Of a stretch of DNA of 26,009 bases, positions 6,844-14,669 are shown in pieces. The translations under genes and the position numbers were made by a program. The stretch's first letter is position 1. Each line of letters starts with the position of its first letter. The notes beneath the pieces were generated by a model that was given only the letters and a program-made list of their open reading frames with translations, was not told the origin of the DNA and did no database searches. The DNA is from an uncultured Lachnoanaerobaculum sp. Lineage in GTDB: Bacteria > Bacillota > Clostridia > Lachnospirales > Lachnospiraceae. Where the stretch lies: NCBI GenBank assembly GCA_937925515.1, contig CALALP010000077.1, positions 1 through 26,009 of the forward strand, written 5' to 3'.

Positions 6844-7911
6844 ATGATTAAGAGTTTCAAAAAGTTATTTTGTGTGGCAGCATTAGGGTTAAGTGTATTT
6901 GCACTTTCAGCTTGTACTAGCCAAGGTACTGAAAAAACAACACAGGCGGCAGATACATCAAAGACAAGCAATACTGAGGCTAACAAGGCAGATACCTCTA
7001 AGACAGATGATTCTAAATCCAATAAAACAGATAGTGGCAAGAAAGTTAAGGTGGGCTATGTTATTAATAACTTAAATGATACTTTCCAAACCTATATTCT
7101 TGAGGCAGCTAAAAAGTATGCAGAGGAAAATGGAATAGAACTTGAAGTACAGGATAGCCAAGAAGATACTATTAAGCAACTTGATCATGTAAATGCACTT
7201 ATAGAAAAAGGTGTAGATGCAGTTGTAGTAGTACCGACAGATACTTCAGGTATGGATCCTGTAACAGAGGCGGCTCAAAAAGCAGGTATACCTTTAGCAT
7301 ATGTAAATAGAAATCCTTATGCAGGTAAAGAAGAGCAAATTCCGGATAATGTATTCTATGTAGGTTCTAATGAAAAGACAGGTGGTCAAATGCAAATGGA
7401 ATACATAGGAGAGCAAATTGGTGGAAAAGGTGGAGTAGTAGTTCTTATGGGTATTCTTGGAAATGAGGGAACTACAAAACGTACTGAGGGCGTTGAAGAA
7501 GTAATCAAAGAAAAATACCCTGATGTTAAAGTTCTTGCTAAAGAGTCAGGTAACTGGCAAAGAGATGAGGGATTATCTCTTACAGAAAACTTTATAACTG
7601 CTTATGGCGACCAACTTACAGCAGTTATAGCAAATAATGATGAAATGGCACTCGGAGCAGTAGAGGCACTTAAAAATAATAATCTTTTAGATAAAGTAGC
7701 AGTTACAGGAATAGATGCTACTCCTGATGCACTTTCAGCTCTTAAGGCAGGCGAACTTACTTGTACTATATTCCAAGATGCAAATGGTCAAGGAACTACT
7801 GCTATAAAATTAGTGCATGAGGCAGTAAAAGGCAATGCACCAAAAGAAAAAGTTATGTACATTCCATTTAAACTTGTAACAAAGGACAATGTAGATGAGT
7901 TTATGAAATAA
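6844..7911 (+). CDS. Sugar/inositol ABC transporter substrate-binding lipoprotein
   Basis: A 355-residue lipoprotein. The signal peptide ends in the lipobox LSAC with C24 as the lipidated cysteine, followed by a Thr/Ser/Lys/Asp-rich spacer (about 25-67). The mature part is a type I periplasmic-binding fold of the ribose/galactose group (Peripla_BP_4): VKVGYVINNLNDTFQTYI, GVDAVVVVPTD, GIPLAYVNRNPY, VAVTGIDATPDALSALKAGELTCTIFQD. It delivers a sugar or cyclitol to the ATPase and permease encoded next. Its place between iolE and the other iol genes makes inositol the likely ligand, as in the IbpA-IatA-IatP systems; the sequence alone cannot separate inositol from galactose or ribose. The gene starts 13 bases after iolE. 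A hairpin repeat follows it, as is common where binding protein must be made in excess. Confidence 0.85.
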   Translation: MIKSFKKLFCVAALGLSVFALSACTSQGTEKTTQAADTSKTSNTEANKADTSKTDDSKSNKTDSGKKVKVGYVINNLNDTFQTYILEAAKKYAEENGIELEVQDSQEDTIKQLDHVNALIEKGVDAVVVVPTDTSGMDPVTEAAQKAGIPLAYVNRNPYAGKEEQIPDNVFYVGSNEKTGGQMQMEYIGEQIGGKGGVVVLMGILGNEGTTKRTEGVEEVIKEKYPDVKVLAKESGNWQRDEGLSLTENFITAYGDQLTAVIANNDEMALGAVEALKNNNLLDKVAVTGIDATPDALSALKAGELTCTIFQDANGQGTTAIKLVHEAVKGNAPKEKVMYIPFKLVTKDNVDEFMK

Positions 7912-7956
7912 TTTAGTTACTTTTGACTATTACATTAAAAAGTAAAATTTGTTTTG

Positions 7957-8020
7957 AGCTGTTGAAAAATAGATAGCTGTATGAACCTTGTTCCCCAAAA
8001 AGAGGACAAGGTTCATATAA
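7957..8020 (+). repeat. Dispersed palindromic repeat, copy inside transporter operon
   Basis: AGCTGTTGAAAA (7957-7968), then a hairpin: TATGAACCTTGTTC (7980-7993) pairs with GGACAAGGTTCATA (8004-8017), 14 pairs with one U-G wobble, and a short AT/C-rich loop. No T-run follows, so it is not a simple terminator. It shares the AGCTGTTGAAAA box and CTTGT/ACAAG core with the copy at 14571, but has GAACC/GGTTC where that copy has ATATC/GATAT. Confidence 0.75.
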
Positions 8021-8046
8021 TAATTATACAAAATCGGAGAATGAGT

Positions 8047-9570
8047 ATGGAAGCTAACTGCTTATTACAACTTAAGAATATTACTAAGACTTTTCCCGGA
8101 GTAAAGGCATTAAAAGGAGTTAATCTTACTGTAAATAAGGGCGAGGTACATGCACTGATAGGAGAAAACGGTGCAGGAAAGTCTACCTTGATGAAATGCC
8201 TTATAGGTATACAACCACCTACTGACGGAGAGATATGGTATGACGGAAAAATTATTAAAGATTATGATACAAGGGCAGCTTTAAAAATGGGTATTTCTAT
8301 GATACATCAGGAACTTAGCCCAATAGAGCATAGAACAATAAGTGAAAACATTTGGCTTGGAAGAGAACCAAAAAATAAATTCGGTTTTATAAGCTACCAA
8401 AAGATGAATGAACAGACAAGAGAGGTTCTTAAACTTGTAGATTTAAATGAAGAACCGACTCAAGTTATGAAAAATCTTACAGTAGCTAAGATACAAATGA
8501 TAGAAATTGCAAAGGCAATATCTTATGATGCCAAAGTTATTATTATGGACGAGCCTACTTCTGCACTTACAGATAGAGAAGTTGAGCAATTATTTAAAAT
8601 TATAAGAAAGCTGAAAAAAGAGGGTAGAGCTATCATATATATTTCTCATAAGCTTGATGAAATATACACTATATGTGATAGAGTTACAGTTTTTAGGGAC
8701 GGTGAACTTATAGGTAGTAGGGATATAGATAAAATAGGTCTTGATGAAATGATTAAGATGATGGTTGGTAGAGAAGTAAATGACCTATATCCTAAAGATG
8801 AATATAAATTAGGAGATGTAATTTTAGAGGTAGAAGGTCTTAATCATAAAACAGACTTTAAAGATATAAGTTTTAAGGCACATGCAGGAGAAATACTTGG
8901 ATTTGCAGGTTTGGTAGGTTCAGGAAGAACCCAAATAATGGAGGCAATCTTTGGAGTAAAAAGTATAGAATCAGGTAAGATTAAGATAAAGGGTAAGGAA
9001 GTAGAGATAAAGACCCCACTTGATGCTATAAAAAATGGAATGGCTTTACTTACTGAAGATAGGAGAAGTACAGGAATATTTCCAATGTTGTCAGTGCATT
9101 ATAACATAGTATGTAGCAATATGAATACATATAGAAATAATATTGGAGTTATAGACCATAAGAAAATGAATAAAGATGTAAGTGAATATATATCTTCTGT
9201 AAACATTAAAACTCCAACACAAAATACTCCTATACAAAACTTAAGTGGTGGTAATCAACAAAAGGTGCTTATAGCAAGGTGGCTTTTAACAAAGCCTGAT
9301 ATACTTATACTTGATGAACCTACAAGAGGTATAGATGTTGGTGCTAAAGCTGAAATTTACAATCTTATATCAAAACTTGCAGCTCAGGGAAAATGTATAA
9401 TAATGATTTCATCTGAACTTCCTGAGATTATGGGAATGAGCGATAGAGTTATAGTAATGCATGAAGGAAGAATAAGTGGTGAACTTGCAAAAAATGAGCT
9501 TAGTCAAGAAATTCTTATGACTTATGCGGCAGGAAAGAAACCGGAAAACTTGGGAGGTAAAAATGAGTAA
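8047..9570 (+). CDS. Sugar/inositol ABC transporter double ATPase (MglA/RbsA/XylG type)
   Basis: A 507-residue cytoplasmic protein with two fused ABC ATPase domains, the energy unit of CUT2-type sugar importers. The first domain has Walker A GENGAGKST (about 39-47), the signature LTVAKIQM in place of LSGGQ as usual in this family, and Walker B IIMDEPTSAL. The second has a degenerate Walker A GLVGSGRT, signature LSGGNQQ and LILDEPTRGID. The family asymmetry of one normal and one degenerate site is thus present. The start at 8047 is chosen because GGAG at 8036-8039 is seven bases upstream; the ATG at 8041 is too close, and the longer frame from 7981 begins within the hairpin repeat. The gene overlaps the permease gene by eight bases, indicating translational coupling. 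Confidence 0.9.
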   Translation: MEANCLLQLKNITKTFPGVKALKGVNLTVNKGEVHALIGENGAGKSTLMKCLIGIQPPTDGEIWYDGKIIKDYDTRAALKMGISMIHQELSPIEHRTISENIWLGREPKNKFGFISYQKMNEQTREVLKLVDLNEEPTQVMKNLTVAKIQMIEIAKAISYDAKVIIMDEPTSALTDREVEQLFKIIRKLKKEGRAIIYISHKLDEIYTICDRVTVFRDGELIGSRDIDKIGLDEMIKMMVGREVNDLYPKDEYKLGDVILEVEGLNHKTDFKDISFKAHAGEILGFAGLVGSGRTQIMEAIFGVKSIESGKIKIKGKEVEIKTPLDAIKNGMALLTEDRRSTGIFPMLSVHYNIVCSNMNTYRNNIGVIDHKKMNKDVSEYISSVNIKTPTQNTPIQNLSGGNQQKVLIARWLLTKPDILILDEPTRGIDVGAKAEIYNLISKLAAQGKCIIMISSELPEIMGMSDRVIVMHEGRISGELAKNELSQEILMTYAAGKKPENLGGKNE

Positions 9571-10555
9571 GAATACAAATACATTTGATTTTTCAAAATT
9601 TATGAATACCTACGGTATAGTTGCTATACTTATAGTAATGGTACTTGGAATAAGTGTTAAAAACCCAAAATTTTTAGGTTTTGACAATATAATGAATCTT
9701 CTAACTCAAAGCTCTATGTATGGAATATTGGCACTTGGAATGTTGCTTGTTATAGTATCAAAGGGAATAGATCTTTCAGTAGGCTCAGTACTTGCACTCG
9801 CAGCAGTTGTAACAGCCAGTGTAAGCCAAGTAGCAGATGCTACTTCAAAGATGTATCCAAATCTTCCAATGATGCCGATAATAGTTAGTATGCTTGTAGC
9901 ACTTGCAATAGGTGCAGGCTGTGGCTATATAAATGGTGTTTTAATAGCAAATACCAAGATACCTGCATTTATAGCTACTTTGGGAATGTATACAGCAGCA
10001 AGAGGTGCAGCACTTATGTATGCAGGTGGTAAGCCGATTAGTAACCTAAATCCTGCAATCAAGTTTTTAGGTAGTAGAGTATTTGGAATGATTCCGATTC
10101 CGGTTGTAATTTATCTTGCAATAATTTTAATAACCTATATAATCCTCAAGTTTACAGGTTTTGGAGCAAGTGTATATGCAATAGGAGGAAATATAAATGC
10201 TGCTGAAATCTCAGGAATTAAAGTTAAGAAAAATATCTCTTTGATTTATACATATTCAGGGCTTTTAGCAGGACTTTGTGCCCTCATATCAATGGGTAGA
10301 ACAGGAAGTACACAGCCGTCAGTAGGTACAGGTTGGGAACTTATAGCTATTGCAGCAACAACCATAGGTGGAACAAGCCATTCAGGAGGTATAGGAACAG
10401 TTTGGGGAACAGTTGTAGGTACTTTAATTCTTGGAGTTATGACAAACGGTTTTACTTTACTTTCTGTAAATGCTTACATTCAACAGATTATACAGGGTGT
10501 AATTATAGTAGTTGCAGTTATATTTGATATGAGAAAAAATGCTAAAAAGGCTTAA
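9563..10555 (+). CDS. Sugar/inositol ABC transporter permease (MglC/RbsC type)
   Basis: A 330-residue inner-membrane permease of the CUT2 (BPD_transp_2) family with about eight to ten hydrophobic segments. Recognisable blocks are NLLTQSSMYGILALGMLLVIVSKGIDLSVGS (written here as adjoining parts: NLLTQSSMYGILALG and GIDLSVGS), CGYINGVLIANTKIPAFIATLGM, GFGASVYAIGGN with AAEISGI, which is the ATPase-contact region, and the C-terminal ELIAIAATTIGGTSHSGGIGTVWGT. The ATG at 9563 has GGGAGG six bases upstream and lies inside the end of the ATPase gene; the longer frame from 9524 has no ribosome site and adds residues unlike the family. It forms one importer with the two preceding genes. Confidence 0.9.
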   Translation: MSKNTNTFDFSKFMNTYGIVAILIVMVLGISVKNPKFLGFDNIMNLLTQSSMYGILALGMLLVIVSKGIDLSVGSVLALAAVVTASVSQVADATSKMYPNLPMMPIIVSMLVALAIGAGCGYINGVLIANTKIPAFIATLGMYTAARGAALMYAGGKPISNLNPAIKFLGSRVFGMIPIPVVIYLAIILITYIILKFTGFGASVYAIGGNINAAEISGIKVKKNISLIYTYSGLLAGLCALISMGRTGSTQPSVGTGWELIAIAATTIGGTSHSGGIGTVWGTVVGTLILGVMTNGFTLLSVNAYIQQIIQGVIIVVAVIFDMRKNAKKA

Positions 10556-10564
10556 GGAGTAAAA

Positions 10565-11581
10565 ATGAGAAAAATTAATATAGGTCATGTAGGACTTGGA
10601 AGACTTGGAAAGCAACATGCTTATAATTTAAAAAATAGATTACAATATGCTAATTTAAAAGCTTTATGCGATGTAAATGAAGAATATTTACAAAAACTTT
10701 CAAAGGAATGGGATGTTAAAGACATTTATACAGATTTTGACAAAATGCTTGAAGATAAAGAAATAGAGGCTGTATCAATAGCATCTCCGTCCGGATTTCA
10801 TTGTAAACAAATAGAAAAAGCACTTAAGGCAGGTAAGCATGTTTTTTGTGAAAAACCTTTAGGTGTAACTATTGAAGAATGTGAATATATAGAAAAGCTT
10901 TCTAAAGAGTATACAGATTTAATTATAATGCCGGGATTTATGAGAAGATTTGACCCCTCATATAAAGAGGCAAAGCAAATGATAGAGGCAGGAAAAATAG
11001 GAAAGCCTTTTATGGTAAGAAGTTATAGTCAAGACCCAATAAGGGATATAGCAGGAGCAATAGCTTACGCTCCACACAGTGGTGGAGAATTTTTAGATAT
11101 GTGTGTACATGACATTGACCTTTGCAGGTGGTTTCTCGAGGCAGAGCCAAAGGAAGTGTATTCTATTGGAGGTTGTTATGCTTTTAATGAGTTTGCAAAG
11201 TATAATGACGGAGATAATGTATCTTGCCTTATGAAATTTGAAGAGGATAAAATGGCATTTCTATTTGCAGGAAGAACTGCTCCACATGGATATAATGTAG
11301 AAACTGAAATAATAGGTACAGACGGAATACTTAGAATTGCAAATGTTCCTCAAAAAAATCTTTTAGAAATACTTGGCAGTAATGGAGTTAGAAAGGAATG
11401 TAGTCAGAACTTCTTAGAGAGATTTGAAGAGGCATATTTAAGAGAACTAGAGGAATTTCTCTTTTGTATAAATGAAAATAGAAAGCCTAAACTTTCAGCA
11501 GTAGACGGAGCTAAGGCGGCTAAAATAGCGTATTCTTGCAAAGAAAGTTTTGAAACTAAGACTTTAGTAAAAATAGAGTAG
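10565..11581 (+). CDS. Gfo/Idh/MocA dehydrogenase, inositol 2-dehydrogenase-like (first paralogue)
   Basis: A 338-residue NAD(P)-dependent oxidoreductase. The N-terminal Rossmann fold shows GHVGLGRLGKQHA, CEKPLG near 95 contains the catalytic lysine of the family, and the C-terminal half-barrel has GGEFLDMCVHDIDLCRWF with the conserved Asp and His. Inositol dehydrogenases of this family oxidise an axial hydroxyl of inositol to inosose. It differs clearly from the second copy at 16232, which is closer to textbook IolG, so this one may act on another stereoisomer (scyllo- or D-chiro-inositol) or interconvert inososes. That split is inference. The AAGGAG ribosome site overlaps the permease stop codon, placing it firmly in the operon. 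Confidence 0.82.
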   Translation: MRKINIGHVGLGRLGKQHAYNLKNRLQYANLKALCDVNEEYLQKLSKEWDVKDIYTDFDKMLEDKEIEAVSIASPSGFHCKQIEKALKAGKHVFCEKPLGVTIEECEYIEKLSKEYTDLIIMPGFMRRFDPSYKEAKQMIEAGKIGKPFMVRSYSQDPIRDIAGAIAYAPHSGGEFLDMCVHDIDLCRWFLEAEPKEVYSIGGCYAFNEFAKYNDGDNVSCLMKFEEDKMAFLFAGRTAPHGYNVETEIIGTDGILRIANVPQKNLLEILGSNGVRKECSQNFLERFEEAYLRELEEFLFCINENRKPKLSAVDGAKAAKIAYSCKESFETKTLVKIE

Positions 11582-11595
11582 AAGAGGAGTCATTA

Positions 11596-12606
11596 ATGAA
11601 ATATATAGAATTTGATAAGGACAGGGAATTAGATTTAATACTAATGGGTAGAGTAGCCATAGATTTTAACCCAATAGATTATTATAAAACACTTGCTGAA
11701 AGTGAAACTTATAAGAAATATCTAGGTGGCTCTCCTGCAAATATAGCTGTAGGGCTTGCCAGATTGGGTAAGAAAATAGGCTTTATCTCAAAAGTTTCAG
11801 ATGATAGATTTGGAGATTTTGTAGTTGATTATTTTAAAAATGAGGGCATAGATACAAGTTATATAAGCAGAGCCAAAAATGGAGAAAAACTAGGACTTAC
11901 TTTTACTGAAATACTTAATAAAGAAGAAAGTAGCATATTGATGTACAGAAATATGGCAGCCGATTTGTCCTTAGATGTAGAAGATGTAAATGAAGACTAC
12001 ATTAAAAAAGCAAAGGCACTTTTAATTTCAGGTACAGCACTTGCAAGTTCTCCGTCAAGAGAGGCTTGTTTAAAGGCATTACAATTTGCAAAAAATACTT
12101 CTACACCTGTAATATTTGACATTGATTATAGAGAATATAATTGGGCAAATAAAGACGAGATTGCAATCTATTATTCAATAGTTGCAAGAGATAGTGATAT
12201 TATTATCGGTTCAAGACAGGAGTATGATTTGACACAATCTTTAATTAAGACAGGATTAAATGATAGTGAAACAGCTGCACTTTGGGAAAAAGCAAAAATA
12301 GTCATTATAAAGCATGGTAAGAAAGGCTCTACTGCGTATACTAAGGACGGATTATCATTTTCTATAAAACCTTTCCCTGTAGAGGCACTCAAATCATTTG
12401 GGGGTGGCGACGGTTATGCCTCTGCATTTATATATGCACTAATGGAGGGCTATGATATACAAAAAGCACTTGAGCTTGGAAGTGCAAGTGCCTCTATGTT
12501 GGTATCAAGTCATGGCTGTTCTGCTGATATGCCAAGGATTGAGGACATAATAGAATTTATCAAAGTAGAAAAACAAAAGTATGGCGAAAGTGTTTCAAAG
12601 GCTTAG
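11596..12606 (+). CDS. iolC: 5-dehydro-2-deoxygluconokinase
   Basis: A 336-residue PfkB-family kinase that phosphorylates 5-dehydro-2-deoxy-D-gluconate at position 6 in inositol catabolism. It has LGGSPANIAVGLARLG (43-58), the substrate-binding PfkB signature 1, a DIDYREYNW segment (about 175-183) typical of IolC, and the C-terminal nucleotide/anion-hole motif as SFGGGDGYASAF with catalytic Asp272 (more often GAGD). Length and the DxDYR segment fit IolC rather than ribokinase. The gene lies 14 bases after the dehydrogenase gene with GAAGAGGAG upstream and nine bases before iolD. Confidence 0.92.
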   Translation: MKYIEFDKDRELDLILMGRVAIDFNPIDYYKTLAESETYKKYLGGSPANIAVGLARLGKKIGFISKVSDDRFGDFVVDYFKNEGIDTSYISRAKNGEKLGLTFTEILNKEESSILMYRNMAADLSLDVEDVNEDYIKKAKALLISGTALASSPSREACLKALQFAKNTSTPVIFDIDYREYNWANKDEIAIYYSIVARDSDIIIGSRQEYDLTQSLIKTGLNDSETAALWEKAKIVIIKHGKKGSTAYTKDGLSFSIKPFPVEALKSFGGGDGYASAFIYALMEGYDIQKALELGSASASMLVSSHGCSADMPRIEDIIEFIKVEKQKYGESVSKA

Positions 12607-12615
12607 GAGGTTTTT

Positions 12616-14529
12616 ATGAGAATGACGGTTGCACAAGCGATTGTGAAGTTTTTAGATAATCAATATGTTTCTTTTGATAACAATGAGAGTAAATTTGTAG
12701 ACGGAATTTTTACTATATTTGGACATGGAAATGTAGTCGGACTTGGTCAAGCATTAGAGGAAAATTCTTATGGACTTAAAGTTTACCAAGGTAGAAATGA
12801 GCAGGGAATGGCACATGCCACAACAGCTTTTGCAAAGCAACATAATAGAAGAAAGATTATAGCAGTTACTTCTTCAGTAGGGCCGGGAGCTGCAAATATG
12901 CTTACTGCCGCTGCAACAGCTACTGTAAATAAGATTCCACTTTTACTTTTTCCGGGAGATGTATTTTCAACAAGACAACCAAATCCTGTACTTCAGCAAT
13001 TAGAAGTTGAAAGTAGCCTTAATTTAAGTACAAATGATGCTTATAGACCTCTTTGCAGGTACTTTGACAGAATAGATAGACCTGAACAGCTTATGAGTGC
13101 ATTACTTAGTGCATTTAGAGTATTAACTTCAGTAGAGGAAACAGGAGCAGTTTGTATAGCACTCCCACAAGATGTACAAGGCGAAAGTTATGATTATCCG
13201 GAGGAATTTTTCAAAAAAAGAGTGCATTTAATAAGACGACAACTTCCTGTAAAAGAGGAACTTGAAAATGCTGTAAATTTAATAAAAAAATCTAATAAGC
13301 CACTCATAATTTGTGGAGGTGGAGTAAGATATTCTGAGGCAGGAGAGGTTCTTGAAACATTTTCAACTAAATATAATATACCTTTTGCAGAAACACAAGC
13401 CGGAAAAAGTGCAACAAAGTCTTCACATGAACTTAATTTAGGAGGCGTAGGAGTTACAGGAAATTTGGCCGCAAATAAAATAGCAGAACAGGCTGACCTT
13501 GTAATTGCACTAGGTTCAAGACTTACTGACTTCTCAACCTCTTCTAAATCAGGTTTTATAAGTGCAAAGGTACTTGGAGTAAATGTTTCAGAGTTTCATG
13601 CCGCAAAACTTGAGGCTGATATGCTCATAGCAGATATTAAAGAGGCTCTTAAAGCTCTTGATGTAGAACTTGAAAAAAATAGTTATAAATCTTTATGGAA
13701 AGATGAACCTAAAGAGTCAAAAAAAGAGTGGGAAGATGAATATAAAAGATTATCTGAATATAAGTATGATGAAAATTTTATCCCTGAAATAAAAGCCTAC
13801 AAAGAGGGTGCTATAGAGGAGTTTGCAAAACTTGCAGAATCTAATCTAACACAAACTTCTGCAATAGCTATGATAAGAAATATAATAGAAAAAGACGCAG
13901 TAATTACAGGGGCATCAGGAAGTTTGCCGGGGTGCTTACAGAGAATGTGGACTACTGACAGTATTTATAGCTACAATATGGAGTATGGATATTCTTGTAT
14001 GGGATATGAGATAGCGGCAGCTCTTGGTTGTAAACTTGCTGATAGTAAAAAAGAAGTTTATGCAATGGTAGGGGACGGAAGTTTTCAAATGTTACATAGT
14101 GAATTTGCTACTTCACTTATGGAGGGCAAGAAGATAAATGTGCTTTTATTTGATAATTCAGGCTTTGGTTGCATTAACAATTTGCAAATGTCAAATGGCA
14201 TAGGAAGTCTAGCAACAGAATTTCGTTATAGAGATGAAAATGGAAAACTTGAGGGTAACTTAGTAAGTGTAGATTATGCACAAATAGCAAAAGGCTATGG
14301 AGGGGCAGCTTATACAGTTAGAAATTTAGAAGAGCTTAAGCTTGCACTTGAGGCAGCTAAAAAAGAAAATATATCTACACTTATAGATATTAAGGTATTA
14401 CCAAAGACTATGACAGGTGGCTACAACGCATGGTGGCATGTAGGTATAGCGTCAAGCTCTAATAAATCATCAGTAAATAAAGCATATAAAGATAAAGAAG
14501 AGAATCTTTCAAAGGCAAGAAAATATTAA
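12616..14529 (+). CDS. iolD: 3D-(3,5/4)-trihydroxycyclohexane-1,2-dione acylhydrolase (decyclizing)
   Basis: A 637-residue thiamine-diphosphate enzyme that hydrolyses the cyclic diketone made by IolE, opening the ring to 5-deoxy-D-glucuronate. The N-terminal pyrimidine-binding domain contains YQGRNEQGMAHA with the activating Glu62; the middle domain is a Rossmann-like block (LIICGGGVRYSEAG); the C-terminal domain has the diphosphate and metal motif GDGSFQ (486-491) ending at DNSGFGCINN with Asn514. The length matches IolD (about 640) and is longer than acetolactate synthase. Ribosome site TTAGGAGG; it begins nine bases after iolC. A hairpin repeat follows before iolA. Confidence 0.94.
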   Translation: MRMTVAQAIVKFLDNQYVSFDNNESKFVDGIFTIFGHGNVVGLGQALEENSYGLKVYQGRNEQGMAHATTAFAKQHNRRKIIAVTSSVGPGAANMLTAAATATVNKIPLLLFPGDVFSTRQPNPVLQQLEVESSLNLSTNDAYRPLCRYFDRIDRPEQLMSALLSAFRVLTSVEETGAVCIALPQDVQGESYDYPEEFFKKRVHLIRRQLPVKEELENAVNLIKKSNKPLIICGGGVRYSEAGEVLETFSTKYNIPFAETQAGKSATKSSHELNLGGVGVTGNLAANKIAEQADLVIALGSRLTDFSTSSKSGFISAKVLGVNVSEFHAAKLEADMLIADIKEALKALDVELEKNSYKSLWKDEPKESKKEWEDEYKRLSEYKYDENFIPEIKAYKEGAIEEFAKLAESNLTQTSAIAMIRNIIEKDAVITGASGSLPGCLQRMWTTDSIYSYNMEYGYSCMGYEIAAALGCKLADSKKEVYAMVGDGSFQMLHSEFATSLMEGKKINVLLFDNSGFGCINNLQMSNGIGSLATEFRYRDENGKLEGNLVSVDYAQIAKGYGGAAYTVRNLEELKLALEAAKKENISTLIDIKVLPKTMTGGYNAWWHVGIASSSNKSSVNKAYKDKEENLSKARKY

Positions 14530-14570
14530 TAGTACTGTTTGAGTATGAAATATTACAACTAGATAACTAG

Positions 14571-14626
14571 AGCTGTTGAAAAGTAAATTTTTATATATCT
14601 TGTCCCTTATGGGGACAAGATATATA
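14571..14626 (+). repeat. Dispersed palindromic repeat, copy between iolD and iolA
   Basis: AGCTGTTGAAAA (14571-14582), then TATATATCTTGTCCC (14592-14606), loop TTATG, GGGACAAGATATATA (14612-14626): a perfect 15-base-pair stem. There is no T-run after it, so read-through into iolA is expected. It is the best-formed copy in the window. Confidence 0.8.
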
Positions 14627-14669
14627 GTGAGAAAATATAATAAATTTAATTATAGAGAGGAGCAATGCA

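Noticed and set aside
7981..8046. Extension of the ABC ATPase frame upstream to 7981
   Set aside because: These codons lie in the hairpin repeat, have no ribosome site and add residues unlike the family; the ATG at 8047 has GGAG at seven bases.
9524..9562. Extended start of the permease at 9524
   Set aside because: No ribosome site and a charged extension absent from the family; ATG at 9563 has GGGAGG upstream.
14592..14626. Repeat hairpins as intrinsic terminators
   Set aside because: Neither operon-internal copy is followed by a T-run, and operon genes continue directly after them.
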